Assembly: GCA_963640855.1 (NCBI GenBank)
Contig: CAVIAJ010000017.1
Location: 1-34,043, forward strand
DNA: 34,043 nucleotides
Source of the DNA: Methanarcanum sp963640855
Lineage (GTDB): Archaea > Thermoplasmatota > Thermoplasmata > Methanomassiliicoccales > Methanomethylophilaceae
Direction of reading: 5' to 3'
Below, one piece after another: positions 7,867 through 15,993 of this stretch (its first letter is position 1; each line of letters begins with the position of its first letter). The notes beneath the pieces are model-generated. The model was not told where the DNA came from. It made no database searches and worked only from the letters and a program-made list of their open reading frames with translations. A program made the translations under genes and the position numbers.

Positions 7867-9983
7867 GCGGCTTCCTCCTTGTAGGGATCCTTCTTCAGCA
7901 GAAGTGCACCCATGACTGCAATCGCAATCAGCGCAACAATCCAACTGGAGATTCCTGTAGTCTCATTCATGCAGACTGCTGCGATAACATAAACGATTGA
8001 CGCCACTGCATATGCGAATATACACTGATATGCGACTGCCGCACCGGTAGCCTTCCATGTGCCGAGTTCTCTGTGCATTGCACCCATTGCTGCGAAGCAG
8101 GGAGCGCAGAGGAGGTTGAACATCATGAATGACAGACCTGCTGCGGGTGTTGTTATAAGCTGAAGCATTGCATACAGCCCTTCTTCCTCGTCTCCTCCGG
8201 AAATCAACACGGCAAGTGTGCTGATGAGGTTCTCTTTGGCCATAAGGCCCGTAATCGAACCTACGGTGAACTGCCAGTTGTCGGCCCATCCGAGGGGCTG
8301 GAAGATGATACAGACTGCACGTCCGAACGACTCGAGAATCGAACCTGAGGTTGCACCGCTTTCGAGGTAGTGGAAACTGAGGTCGTAACTCGAGAGGATC
8401 CAGATGATGATTGACGAGAAGAGAATCAGTGTACCTGCCTTCTTCACGAATGCCCAGCCTCTGTCGAGTGTACCTTTGAGGACGTTGATCCAGCTGGGTA
8501 CGTGGTAGGGCGGGAGTTCCATGATGAAGGGAGCGGGCTTTCCCGAAAGTTTCCTGAATTTCTTGAGGATGATACCTGAAATGAGCACTGCGACGATACC
8601 CATAACGTATGCGAACAGTGCGATGAGACCGTTGTTGTGGAACAGTGCACCTGCAATCATTGCGATGACAGGAACTTTTGCTCCGCAGGGCATGAATGTG
8701 ACAGTCATGGCTGTGATCTTTCTGTCCCTTTCGCTCTCGATAGTCCTTGTGGACATAATTCCGGGAACACCGCATCCGATTCCGACGAGGAGAGGGATGA
8801 ACGATTTACCGGAGAGACCGAAGAACCTGAAGACACGGTCCATGATGAATGCGGCCCTTGCCATGTATCCGATATCTTCGAGGATGCATAATGCAAGGAA
8901 CAGTATGAGCATTTGGGGAAGGAAACCGATAACGGCACCTACTCCGCCTACGACACCGTCGACAAGCAACGATGTGAGCTCGTCGCTGACGTTCATGCTG
9001 GCACACCAATCGGCTACGCCGGGCTGAAGTGTTTCCTCAATCCATCCGTTGAGCAGATCCGTGAAATATGTACCGATACCGGGATAGTCGCCGAAACCGA
9101 TAATTGCCATGAAGAGGGCACCGATAATTGCAATGAAAATCGGAAGACCCAGAATCCTGTTTGTGATAATTTTGTCGACACGCTCGGAAAGTGTTTCCGT
9201 ACCTTCCGCGGTGTTCTTTTTGACGCATTTTGTGACGATGTTTTCAATCGCGCCGTATCTTGCGTCGCAGATGATTGCGGCCATATCGTCGTCGCGTTCC
9301 GTTTCCAGAGCTTTGACGTCGTTCTCAATGGCGGCTCTTTCTTCGTTAAGTCCGTCCAGGACAATTTCGTCGTTTTCGACTACTTTGATGGCGAACCATC
9401 TTGAATATTTCTCGGGAACCTTCGGAGCAATCTGCTTCTCCGCAAGAGAAACCAGTTTCTCGATGTTATCGTTCATTTTCATCGGAGCGGGGGCACTCTT
9501 TCCTCCGGCTTCGACAACCGCTGCGATAAGCTCTTCGAGACCTTCGCTCTTGAGAGCGGAAATCGGAATAACCGTACACCCCAGTGTGTCAGACAGTGCT
9601 TTCGCATCGATCTTTACACCGTTCTTCTCGACTGCATCCATCATGTTCAGTGCGACCACGACGGGTATGTTCAGATCGAGGAGCTGAAGTGTCAGGTAAA
9701 GATTTCTCTCGATGTTCGATGCATCGACGATGTCGATGATCACATCGGGCGAGTCTCCGATGATATGGTTCCTTGTTACAATCTCTTCCGGCGTATAAGG
9801 CGAGAGAGAATAGATACCGGGTGTATCGACCAATTCCGCGTCTGTTCCGCGGATGGTACCGGTTTTCCTCTCGATAGTGACACCGGGCCAGTTACCCACG
9901 TGCTGTTTTGCGCCCGTGAGTTTGTTAAAAAGTGTTGTTTTTCCGCTGTTCGGGTTACCCGCCAGCGCTACTCTTAGACCCAT
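7863..9983 (-). CDS. feoB: Ferrous iron transporter FeoB
   Basis: 706 residues. A polytopic inner-membrane Fe(II) importer with an N-terminal GTPase. The G1 motif GNPNSGKTT (about residues 8-16), G3 DTPGIYSL (about 53) and G4 NMMD (about 113) are intact. After a helical linker the membrane part holds the two Gate regions with conserved Cys, GIGCGVPGIMSTRT and MPCGAKVPV, and ends in LLKKDPYKEEAA. The frame opens with GTG at 9992, but ATG 9983 is better because the minus-strand GAAAGGTG (9990-9997) then serves as its ribosome binding site. It is the middle gene of feoA-feoB-Cys-rich protein, with 16 bases to feoA and a 4-base overlap downstream. Confidence 0.96.
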   Translation of the reverse strand: MGLRVALAGNPNSGKTTLFNKLTGAKQHVGNWPGVTIERKTGTIRGTDAELVDTPGIYSLSPYTPEEIVTRNHIIGDSPDVIIDIVDASNIERNLYLTLQLLDLNIPVVVALNMMDAVEKNGVKIDAKALSDTLGCTVIPISALKSEGLEELIAAVVEAGGKSAPAPMKMNDNIEKLVSLAEKQIAPKVPEKYSRWFAIKVVENDEIVLDGLNEERAAIENDVKALETERDDDMAAIICDARYGAIENIVTKCVKKNTAEGTETLSERVDKIITNRILGLPIFIAIIGALFMAIIGFGDYPGIGTYFTDLLNGWIEETLQPGVADWCASMNVSDELTSLLVDGVVGGVGAVIGFLPQMLILFLALCILEDIGYMARAAFIMDRVFRFFGLSGKSFIPLLVGIGCGVPGIMSTRTIESERDRKITAMTVTFMPCGAKVPVIAMIAGALFHNNGLIALFAYVMGIVAVLISGIILKKFRKLSGKPAPFIMELPPYHVPSWINVLKGTLDRGWAFVKKAGTLILFSSIIIWILSSYDLSFHYLESGATSGSILESFGRAVCIIFQPLGWADNWQFTVGSITGLMAKENLISTLAVLISGGDEEEGLYAMLQLITTPAAGLSFMMFNLLCAPCFAAMGAMHRELGTWKATGAAVAYQCIFAYAVASIVYVIAAVCMNETTGISSWIVALIAIAVMGALLLKKDPYKEEAA

Positions 9984-9999
9984 TATTTTCACCTTTCTT

Positions 10000-10257
10000 T
10001 CAAGCGACTTCCACCATCTCGGCTTCCGCCTTTCTCAGACTTAGTTCGTATCCTCTGAGGGAAATCTGAATAGGATCTCCCAGAGGAGCTACCTTTCTGA
10101 CGTAGACGCTGCATCCCTTTGTGATGCCCATGTCCATAATGTGTCTCCTTACAGGGCCGCTGCCGTTCAGTCTCACGACTTTAACGGTTTCCCCGACTCT
10201 GATATCTTTGAGGGTGGTAGCTCCACTCCCGGAATTCTGATGAATACCTGTTACCAT
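10000..10257 (-). CDS. feoA: Ferrous iron transport accessory protein FeoA
   Basis: 85 residues with the SH3-like FeoA fold: LKDIRVGETVKVVRLNG, RRHIMDMGITKGCSVYV, APLGDPIQISLRGYELSLR. FeoA is cytoplasmic and supports FeoB-dependent Fe(II) uptake. It is the first gene of the operon; the Ser/Gly-rich first 14 residues precede the domain. The minus-strand TATA box (10281-10288) sits only about 25-30 bases from the ATG, so the transcript should be leaderless or nearly so. Two TTAG-N6-CTAA palindromes flank that TATA box and suggest iron-dependent repression. Confidence 0.94.
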   Translation of the reverse strand: MVTGIHQNSGSGATTLKDIRVGETVKVVRLNGSGPVRRHIMDMGITKGCSVYVRKVAPLGDPIQISLRGYELSLRKAEAEMVEVA

Positions 10258-10261
10258 AGAA

Positions 10262-10302
10262 TTTAGTGATGACTAAAACATATATAAATTAGGCGGTACT
10301 AA
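10262..10302 (-). promoter_or_regulatory. feo promoter with two operator-like palindromes
   Basis: The minus-strand TATA box TTTATATA is at 10281-10288. On its downstream side lies TTTAGTGATGACTAAA (10262-10277), a perfect 6-base inverted repeat covering the expected transcript start. On its upstream side TTAGGCGGTACTAA (10289-10302) has the same TTAG-N6-CTAA layout. A further half site TTTAGG lies at 10306-10311. The layout resembles sites of DtxR/IdeR-type metal regulators (consensus near TTAGGNNNNCCTAA). The regulator itself is not in the window. Confidence 0.65.
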
Positions 10303-10356
10303 AAATTTAGGTGATAAGCTTTCCCCTGTCTTTCACCTTTTTTTCCGAACTATATT

Positions 10357-10381
10357 CACGCGCGTATACGTGCGCGCGCAT
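10357..10381. other. 25-base alternating pyrimidine-purine tract (Z-DNA candidate)
   Basis: Every base from 10357 to 10381 alternates pyrimidine and purine, mostly CG and CA/TG steps. Such tracts adopt left-handed Z-DNA under negative supercoiling. It lies immediately before the gyrB TATA box. Confidence 0.6.
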
Positions 10382-10383
10382 TA

Positions 10384-10393
10384 TTATATAATA
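10384..10393 (+). promoter_or_regulatory. TATA box of the gyrBA operon
   Basis: TTATATAATA lies in a run of A/T bases about 45-54 bases before the gyrB ATG at 10438. Transcription would start near 10415-10420. Confidence 0.55.
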
Positions 10394-10437
10394 ATATAGT
10401 TATACAGTGGCAGTTAGGATGTCCTATCGACATCAGG

Positions 10438-12369
10438 ATGATTCAAATGGATGGGAATGACAATGCATCCGCATACGGCGCGGACAGTATAGTAGTTCTC
10501 GAAGGTCTCGAAGCCGTGAGAAAGAGGCCGGGTATGTACATCGGAAGTACCGATACCCGCGGTCTTCACCACCTGGTTTACGAGGTCGTCGACAACAGTA
10601 TCGATGAGGCAATGGCAGGTTACGCCGATCAGATTTACGTATGGATCAACGAGGACGGTTCCTGTACCGTACAGGATGACGGACGCGGTATTCCTACTGG
10701 AATGCACGAGAAAGGTAAATCCGCATTGGAATTGGCTCTCACCGAACTTCACGCCGGAGGAAAGTTCAACAAGAACAGCTACAAAGTATCCGGAGGTCTT
10801 CACGGAGTGGGAGTTTCCGTCGTAAACGGTCTTTCCGTCTGGCTGGTTGCCGAGGTCGAAAGAGAAGGCAAGAAGTGGAGGCAGTCATATCACAGAGGAA
10901 TTCCCGACGGACCCGTCGAGATCGTCGGAGAATCGGAGAGAAGAGGAACAACCATCACATTCCTTCCCGATCCCGAAATATTCGAAACAGTTGAGTTTGA
11001 TTACAACACACTTCAGAACAGGTTCCGCAACCAGGCTTTCCTGAACAAGGAAGTAACGATTAATTTCGAAGATAAGAGGTCCGGAAACAAAGAAACATTC
11101 CACTATGACGGGGGAGTTTCCGAGTTTGTCCAATACATCAACAGGACAAAGACACCTATCCACCCCACGCCCATCTATCTTCACGGAAAATACGAGTACA
11201 AAGACTCCTCCGGAGACAATCAGATCGATATCGACATTGCAATGCAGTGGACCGGAGATTATTCCGAAAGTATCACTTCGTTTGTCAACACAATCAGTAC
11301 TCCCGAGGGAGGAACACATCTTGCGGGATTCAGAACCGCACTGACGAAATGTTTCAACGATTTCGCTAAGGACAAACCGTTTGCAAAAGGGATTTCATTC
11401 GAAGGTTCCGATATACGTGAGGGACTGACCGCAGTCGTGAGCATCAAGATCCCAGAACCTCAGTTCGAGGGACAGACTAAATCAAAACTCGGTAACAGTA
11501 TCGCTCAGACCGCAGTCGCAAGCTTCATGACATCGAAACTCTCGGAATTTTTACTTGAAAACCCGAAAGTCGGAGATATCATCGTAAGAAGGAGCGTAGA
11601 TGCCTACACCGCAAGGGAAGCCGCCCGTAAAGCCAAGGAAACGGCAAGGAGAAAGAGTGTCTTCGATTCCAACGCTCTCCCCGGTAAACTCGCCGACTGT
11701 TCCGATAAGGATCCGAGCAAATGCGAACTGTACATCGTGGAGGGAGACTCGGCAGGAGGTTCCGCCAAACAGGGACGCGACAGGACGTTCCAGGCCATTC
11801 TTCCGATCAGAGGTAAGATTCTGAACGTTGAGAAGGTAAGGCCTGACAAAATCCTCGAATCCATGGAAATCAAGAACCTCGTCACCGCCATCGGAGGCGG
11901 TGTCGGAAACGATTTCGATGTTTCAAAGATAAGATACAACAGAATCATCATCATGACCGATGCCGATGTGGACGGTGCCCACATCGCAACACTGCTGCTT
12001 ACGCTGTTCTACAGGCAGATGAAACCTCTCATCGAAACAGGACACGTTTATCTCGCAATGCCCCCGCTTTACAGGGTCGCCAAGGGAAAGAAAGAAATCT
12101 ACTGCTACAACGACGCGGAATTGGCAAAGGCCGCTGCGGAGATGGGACAGGGATGCAACGTCAGCAGGTACAAGGGTCTGGGAGAAATGAATCCCCATCA
12201 GCTGTGGGAGACAACAATGGATCCCTCAAGGAGACTGATGAAGAAGGTGGAGATAACGGATGCCCAGCTTGCAGATACTCTGTTTTCCACACTCATGGGC
12301 GATGCCGTAGAACCCAGGAGAGAATACATCATCGAACATGCCCACGAGGTAGTCAACCTGGATGTGTGA
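10438..12369 (+). CDS. gyrB: DNA gyrase subunit B
   Basis: 643 residues, the ATPase and strand-passage subunit of type IIA gyrase, with GyrA introducing negative supercoils. The GHKL ATPase motifs are EVVDNSIDEAMAG (about 45-57), DDGRGIP (about 78-84) and GGLHGVGVSVVN (about 117-128). The transducer domain follows, then the TOPRIM motifs YIVEGDSAGGSAKQGRDR and MTDADVDGAHI. The C-terminus MNPHQLWETTMDPSRR is also canonical. Length is typical of the short GyrB form without the E. coli insertion. ATG 10438 is used; ATG 10447, preceded by AGGATG, is an equally good start. Bacterial-type gyrase in archaea is known to derive from bacteria. It is the first gene of gyrB-gyrA. Confidence 0.97.
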   Translation: MIQMDGNDNASAYGADSIVVLEGLEAVRKRPGMYIGSTDTRGLHHLVYEVVDNSIDEAMAGYADQIYVWINEDGSCTVQDDGRGIPTGMHEKGKSALELALTELHAGGKFNKNSYKVSGGLHGVGVSVVNGLSVWLVAEVEREGKKWRQSYHRGIPDGPVEIVGESERRGTTITFLPDPEIFETVEFDYNTLQNRFRNQAFLNKEVTINFEDKRSGNKETFHYDGGVSEFVQYINRTKTPIHPTPIYLHGKYEYKDSSGDNQIDIDIAMQWTGDYSESITSFVNTISTPEGGTHLAGFRTALTKCFNDFAKDKPFAKGISFEGSDIREGLTAVVSIKIPEPQFEGQTKSKLGNSIAQTAVASFMTSKLSEFLLENPKVGDIIVRRSVDAYTAREAARKAKETARRKSVFDSNALPGKLADCSDKDPSKCELYIVEGDSAGGSAKQGRDRTFQAILPIRGKILNVEKVRPDKILESMEIKNLVTAIGGGVGNDFDVSKIRYNRIIIMTDADVDGAHIATLLLTLFYRQMKPLIETGHVYLAMPPLYRVAKGKKEIYCYNDAELAKAAAEMGQGCNVSRYKGLGEMNPHQLWETTMDPSRRLMKKVEITDAQLADTLFSTLMGDAVEPRREYIIEHAHEVVNLDV

Positions 12370-12373
12370 TAAC

Positions 12374-14848
12374 ATGGCGGAAGAATTCGAAAACGACACA
12401 CCCGTCAGGGATCAGATTATAACACAGCCTATCGAGAGGGAAATGTCCCGTTCGTACGTCGATTACTCAATGAGTGTCATTGTCGGACGTGCGCTTCCGG
12501 ATGTAAGAGACGGACTGAAGCCCGTTCACAGAAGGATTCTCTACGCAATGAACGACCTGGGAATCCCGTACAACAGACCGCACAAGAAATCCGCAAGGAT
12601 CGTCGGAGAAGTGTTAGGTAAGTATCACCCTCACGGAGATACAGCCGTTTACGACGCAATGGTGAGGATGGCACAGCCGTTCTCCCTGAGATACACATTG
12701 GTCGACGGTCAGGGTAACTTCGGTTCGGTGGACGGCGATTCCGCAGCTGCGATGCGTTACACCGAAGCACGTCTCACCAAGATGTCCGCGGATATGCTTG
12801 CGGATATCGAGAAAGACACCATAGACTTTGCAGACAACTTCGACGGTTCTCTGAAAGAACCCGTTGTGCTTCCTTCGAAAGTCCCGAACCTCCTTGTCAA
12901 CGGTTCCGCAGGTATCGCCGTAGGTATGGCCACAAACATGCCTCCCCACAATCTGGGCGAAGTCGTAGATGCGATTAAATTTGCAATCGACAACCCCGAT
13001 GCGGATGTTCCGGAGTTAATGCAGTACATCAAAGGTCCCGATTTCCCCACCGGAGGTACAATCCACGGAATCGGAGGAATCGTATCTGCATACAAGACAG
13101 GACGCGGAAAGATCAAAGTAAGATCGAAGACACACTTCGAGGAAAAATCCAACGGAAAGATGATGATTATCGTCGACGAGATTCCGTATCAGGTCAACAA
13201 AGAGAGACTCATCGAACAGATTGCGGACAGTGTCAGAAACAAAGAGATCGAAGGTATCACCAACGTCAACGATGAATCGGACAAAGACGGTATGCGTATT
13301 GTCATCGAACTTCACAAGGATGCAATGGAAACCGTTGTTCTCGAGAATCTGTTCAAACACACTCAGATGGAGATCACGTTCGGTATTATCAACCTGGCAT
13401 TGGTGAACAACAAACCCATGCTTCTCACACTGAAAGAACTCATCGTCCAGTATATCAAGCACAGAAAAGAAGTCGTTACGAGAAGGACTTCATTCGATCT
13501 TGAGGTTGCAAAGAAGAGATATCACATCCTGGAAGGTCTTATGGCCGCCATCAACCGCATGGATGAGGTTATCGAGCTTATCCGTGCATCCAAGAACGCG
13601 GATGAGGCATCCGAGGGACTGCAGAATCTTCTTACGATCGATGCGGAACAGGCTAAGGCAATTCTCGACATGAAACTTCAGAAACTTACCGGTCTCGAGA
13701 TCGACGGTGTCGTCGGCGAATACAACGATATCAAGAAGCTCATGATCGATTTGGAAGACATTCTGGCTCATGAGGGAAGAATCCTTCAGATCATCAAGGA
13801 TGAACTCACCGAAATGAAAGAAGGCTACGGTGACGAACGCCGTACCGAAATCGATCCCAACGCCATCGACAGCGATGAAGAAGACCTCATTCCGAAAGAG
13901 GATGTTGTCATCACCATCACCAAAGACAACTACATCAAGCGTATCCCGCTCAGAACATACAAACAGCAGGGACGCGGAGGCGTAGGTCTTATTGGAATGC
14001 AGACCAAGGAAGAGGACGACGTTGCAAGCATGTTCGTCGCGTGTACACACGACTACATCATGTTCATAACCGACAGAGGACGCCTCCACTGGCTCAAAGG
14101 TTACAGAATACCCGAAGGCAGCAGACAGTCCAAGGGAAGGCCTATTGTGAACATGCTCCCCGACCTCGAAGAAGGAGAGAAAGTTGTCAACACCATAAGC
14201 GTAGCCGAATTCACCGAGGATAAGTCTCTCGTATTCTGCACTAAGGAAGGAATCATCAAGAAGACCGCCCTCAGCGCATACGGAAACATCAGGAACAAAG
14301 GAATCAAAGCGATTAAACTCGATGAAAACGACGAGTTGATCGGCACGGAGATTACCAACGGTTCGCACGAGATAATCATCGCTACAAAGGACGGACAGGC
14401 CGCAAGATTCGATGAATCCGAAGTAAGAGCAACCGGAAGGGACACAATGGGTGTCAAAGGTATCACACTCGCCGACGGCGACGAAGTTGTGGGAATGACC
14501 GTTGTCGAACCCCGGGACATGATTCTCTCCGTCTCCGAAAACGGATTCGGAAAGATTTCCGTTGTGGATGAATACCGTAAGACCCACCGCGGTTCGAAAG
14601 GTGTCATCACCATGAAGACCACGGAAAGAAACGGTTCCGTCGTCGCTATTGCGAAAGTATCTCTTGACGATGAGCTTATGGTCACCAGCAGACAGGGCAA
14701 GATGATCCGTATCAAAGTCTCGGATATCCGTGTCACCGGACGTAACGCCGCAGGCGTGAAGATCATGGATATGCGCAACGACGACAAGATCATCGCACTC
14801 CAGCCCATCTCGGCGGTGAACGGGGATGAAAACGAAGAGGGCGCTTGA
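12374..14848 (+). CDS. gyrA: DNA gyrase subunit A
   Basis: 824 residues, the DNA breakage-reunion subunit. The winged-helix start ITQPIEREMSRSYVDYSMSV and GRALPDVRDGLKPVHRRIL are canonical. The catalytic Tyr lies in AAMRYTEARL (about residue 121). A coiled-coil tower follows, then a six-bladed C-terminal beta-pinwheel. The GyrA box appears as QGRGGVG (about 537-543), against the usual QRRGGKG, which marks gyrase rather than topoisomerase IV. An in-frame ATG at 12362 would overlap gyrB by 8 bases; ATG 12374, four bases after the gyrB stop, gives the more usual N-terminus. Its end overlaps the next small gene by 23 bases. Confidence 0.96.
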   Translation: MAEEFENDTPVRDQIITQPIEREMSRSYVDYSMSVIVGRALPDVRDGLKPVHRRILYAMNDLGIPYNRPHKKSARIVGEVLGKYHPHGDTAVYDAMVRMAQPFSLRYTLVDGQGNFGSVDGDSAAAMRYTEARLTKMSADMLADIEKDTIDFADNFDGSLKEPVVLPSKVPNLLVNGSAGIAVGMATNMPPHNLGEVVDAIKFAIDNPDADVPELMQYIKGPDFPTGGTIHGIGGIVSAYKTGRGKIKVRSKTHFEEKSNGKMMIIVDEIPYQVNKERLIEQIADSVRNKEIEGITNVNDESDKDGMRIVIELHKDAMETVVLENLFKHTQMEITFGIINLALVNNKPMLLTLKELIVQYIKHRKEVVTRRTSFDLEVAKKRYHILEGLMAAINRMDEVIELIRASKNADEASEGLQNLLTIDAEQAKAILDMKLQKLTGLEIDGVVGEYNDIKKLMIDLEDILAHEGRILQIIKDELTEMKEGYGDERRTEIDPNAIDSDEEDLIPKEDVVITITKDNYIKRIPLRTYKQQGRGGVGLIGMQTKEEDDVASMFVACTHDYIMFITDRGRLHWLKGYRIPEGSRQSKGRPIVNMLPDLEEGEKVVNTISVAEFTEDKSLVFCTKEGIIKKTALSAYGNIRNKGIKAIKLDENDELIGTEITNGSHEIIIATKDGQAARFDESEVRATGRDTMGVKGITLADGDEVVGMTVVEPRDMILSVSENGFGKISVVDEYRKTHRGSKGVITMKTTERNGSVVAIAKVSLDDELMVTSRQGKMIRIKVSDIRVTGRNAAGVKIMDMRNDDKIIALQPISAVNGDENEEGA

Positions 14849-15089
14849 GATTGCAGTGTCGGTACAGGCCGCCGCAGTTGCGGCGGTTCTTGTACTGATA
14901 CTCCTCTCCGACGCCTCGGGAGCATTCAGATTATCCCTACTCTGCAGCTGCGCCGTATTGGCGGTCATTACGGCGGTACTGCTGTACTTCATCTTCGCCT
15001 CGTCATCTGAAACGGACGGATACATCAGATACATCCCCGGCGGAACAAGGAAGAAACACCTGTTTGGCGGACGCAGAAAATCATCTTAA
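14826..15089 (+). CDS. Small two-helix membrane protein downstream of gyrA
   Basis: 87 residues: a short basic start (MKTKRALE), two hydrophobic segments (about 9-28 and 35-59), then a polar basic tail ending KKHLFGGRRKSS. I do not recognise the family. The ATG lies inside the last codons of gyrA (23-base overlap in another frame), so the gene is probably co-transcribed with gyrBA. A hairpin follows eight bases after its stop. The membrane-like composition, basic tail and terminator placement favour a real gene. There is no clear ribosome binding site, so translation may depend on coupling. Confidence 0.6.
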   Translation: MKTKRALEIAVSVQAAAVAAVLVLILLSDASGAFRLSLLCSCAVLAVITAVLLYFIFASSSETDGYIRYIPGGTRKKHLFGGRRKSS

Positions 15090-15096
15090 ACACACC

Positions 15097-15126
15097 GGAT
15101 ACGGATGTTTTTGCATATCCGTATCC
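15097..15126 (+). terminator. Hairpin after the gyrBA operon
   Basis: A perfect 10-base stem (15097-15106 GGATACGGAT with 15117-15126 ATCCGTATCC) has a 10-base loop containing five T. The following sequence is A/T-rich but without a clean T-run, so it may act as a terminator or as an mRNA end structure. Confidence 0.5.
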
Positions 15127-15133
15127 CATTAAA

Positions 15134-15141
15134 TTTTAATA
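15134..15141 (+). promoter_or_regulatory. TATA box of tRNA-Phe
   Basis: TTTTAATA lies 25-32 bases before the first base of the tRNA, the usual archaeal spacing. Confidence 0.55.
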
Positions 15142-15165
15142 TGGATTCACCATTGGGAGGTTTAC

Positions 15166-15242
15166 GCCGCGGTAACTCAGCAGGTACGAGTGCATGACTG
15201 AAGATCATGAAGTCGCTGGTTCGATCCCGGCTCGCGGCACCA
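15166..15242 (+). tRNA. tRNA-Phe (anticodon GAA)
   Basis: The acceptor arms are GCCGCGG and TCGCGGC (last pair G-T). The D stem is ACTC/GAGT. The anticodon stem CATGA/TCATG encloses CTGAAGA, with anticodon GAA at 15200-15202. The T arm is GCTGG-TTCGATC-CCGGC. The discriminator is A and CCA is encoded. Confidence 0.95.
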
Positions 15243-15283
15243 ATCTCCTTTTATCTTCTTGATATATTCACACAGATGTTACC

Positions 15284-15448
15284 ATGGACGAGTTCCTGAT
15301 GGATGTGAGCGACCCCGATCTGACATTATCGCAGATAATGCACATAATGGAGAAGTACCGCGAGGAACATCCCGGAATGGAAATCTACATAGACGGTGAC
15401 GCAAGAGCCATTATGGCAAGACCGCTGACGGATGTACAGGAAGTGTAA
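15284..15448 (+). CDS. Small 54-residue protein upstream of the DUF531-like gene
   Basis: An open frame from ATG 15284 to TAA 15448 encodes a soluble, acidic protein beginning MDEFLMDVSDPDLTLSQIM and ending in IYIDGDARAIMARPLT-DVQEV. I do not recognise it. It lies 42 bases after tRNA-Phe and only two bases before the next ATG, so the two are almost certainly co-transcribed. Codon choice resembles the neighbours. A possible TATA element (TTTTAT, about 15250) is placed for a leaderless start. The case rests on the tight spacing and promoter rather than on homology. Confidence 0.6.
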   Translation: MDEFLMDVSDPDLTLSQIMHIMEKYREEHPGMEIYIDGDARAIMARPLTDVQEV

Positions 15449-15450
15449 TC

Positions 15451-15993
15451 ATGGGAAGAGGAAGAATCACATTGGGCCTTTACAACTCATACGACCCGCA
15501 GAAGTTCCGCGAGCCCCACAGAAGGGCCATAGCCCGGGCAGGAGGCCTCGCAATGGCTTTTGACATGAATCTTGCGCTCTTCGGTTTTCCGTTCCCTGAA
15601 GACATCAGACAGCCCAAAGAATTGGCCGAATGGGTTGCAGGTACCACAAGCATAGGTTCCCACGGAGATTATTTCATGGATCTTGCGGAAATGGGAAGAT
15701 TCCTGAGTTTTCCGTATCCCGAGAAAGGATTCCCTCCGCAGTTGGGAGAGGTAATTCTCACTACAAGCAAACCCGATTCCAAGAAATCGATCACGTTACG
15801 TCAGACAGCCGATATGGTTTCTCACGGACAGAGTATTCTCCTGCTTTTCGGTCTCGGACCTCACGGTGTTCCGAAGGCTCCCGCTTCGATTCCGAAATAC
15901 AACCTCGATATCACCGACGGAAGGTATTCGCTGGAAACATGTACTGCGGTTGGCGCCGTTACCGGCGCATTGCACGCAATCCTCGATCAGTAA
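15451..15993 (+). CDS. DUF531-like archaeal protein
   Basis: 180 residues. The start RGRITLGLYNSYDPQKFREPHRRAIARAGGLA and the glycine-rich block LFGLGPHGVPK near 133-143 resemble the archaeal conserved family I recall as DUF531, of unknown function. The Gly-rich C-terminal half suggests a nucleotide- or cofactor-binding fold, perhaps RNA-modification related, but that is speculation. It follows a 54-residue protein gene by two bases. Its TAA overlaps the convergent purM stop by 7 bases. Confidence 0.7.
   Translation: MGRGRITLGLYNSYDPQKFREPHRRAIARAGGLAMAFDMNLALFGFPFPEDIRQPKELAEWVAGTTSIGSHGDYFMDLAEMGRFLSFPYPEKGFPPQLGEVILTTSKPDSKKSITLRQTADMVSHGQSILLLFGLGPHGVPKAPASIPKYNLDITDGRYSLETCTAVGAVTGALHAILDQ

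Noticed and set aside
12362..12373. Upstream ATG for gyrA overlapping gyrB
   Set aside because: It adds only MCDN, and the ATG at 12374 gives the usual GyrA N-terminus and spacing.
13490..15034. Open frame of 514 codons on the minus strand opposite gyrA
   Set aside because: It mirrors the gyrA codons, shows no recognisable domain, and gyrA is a certain gene across the whole stretch.
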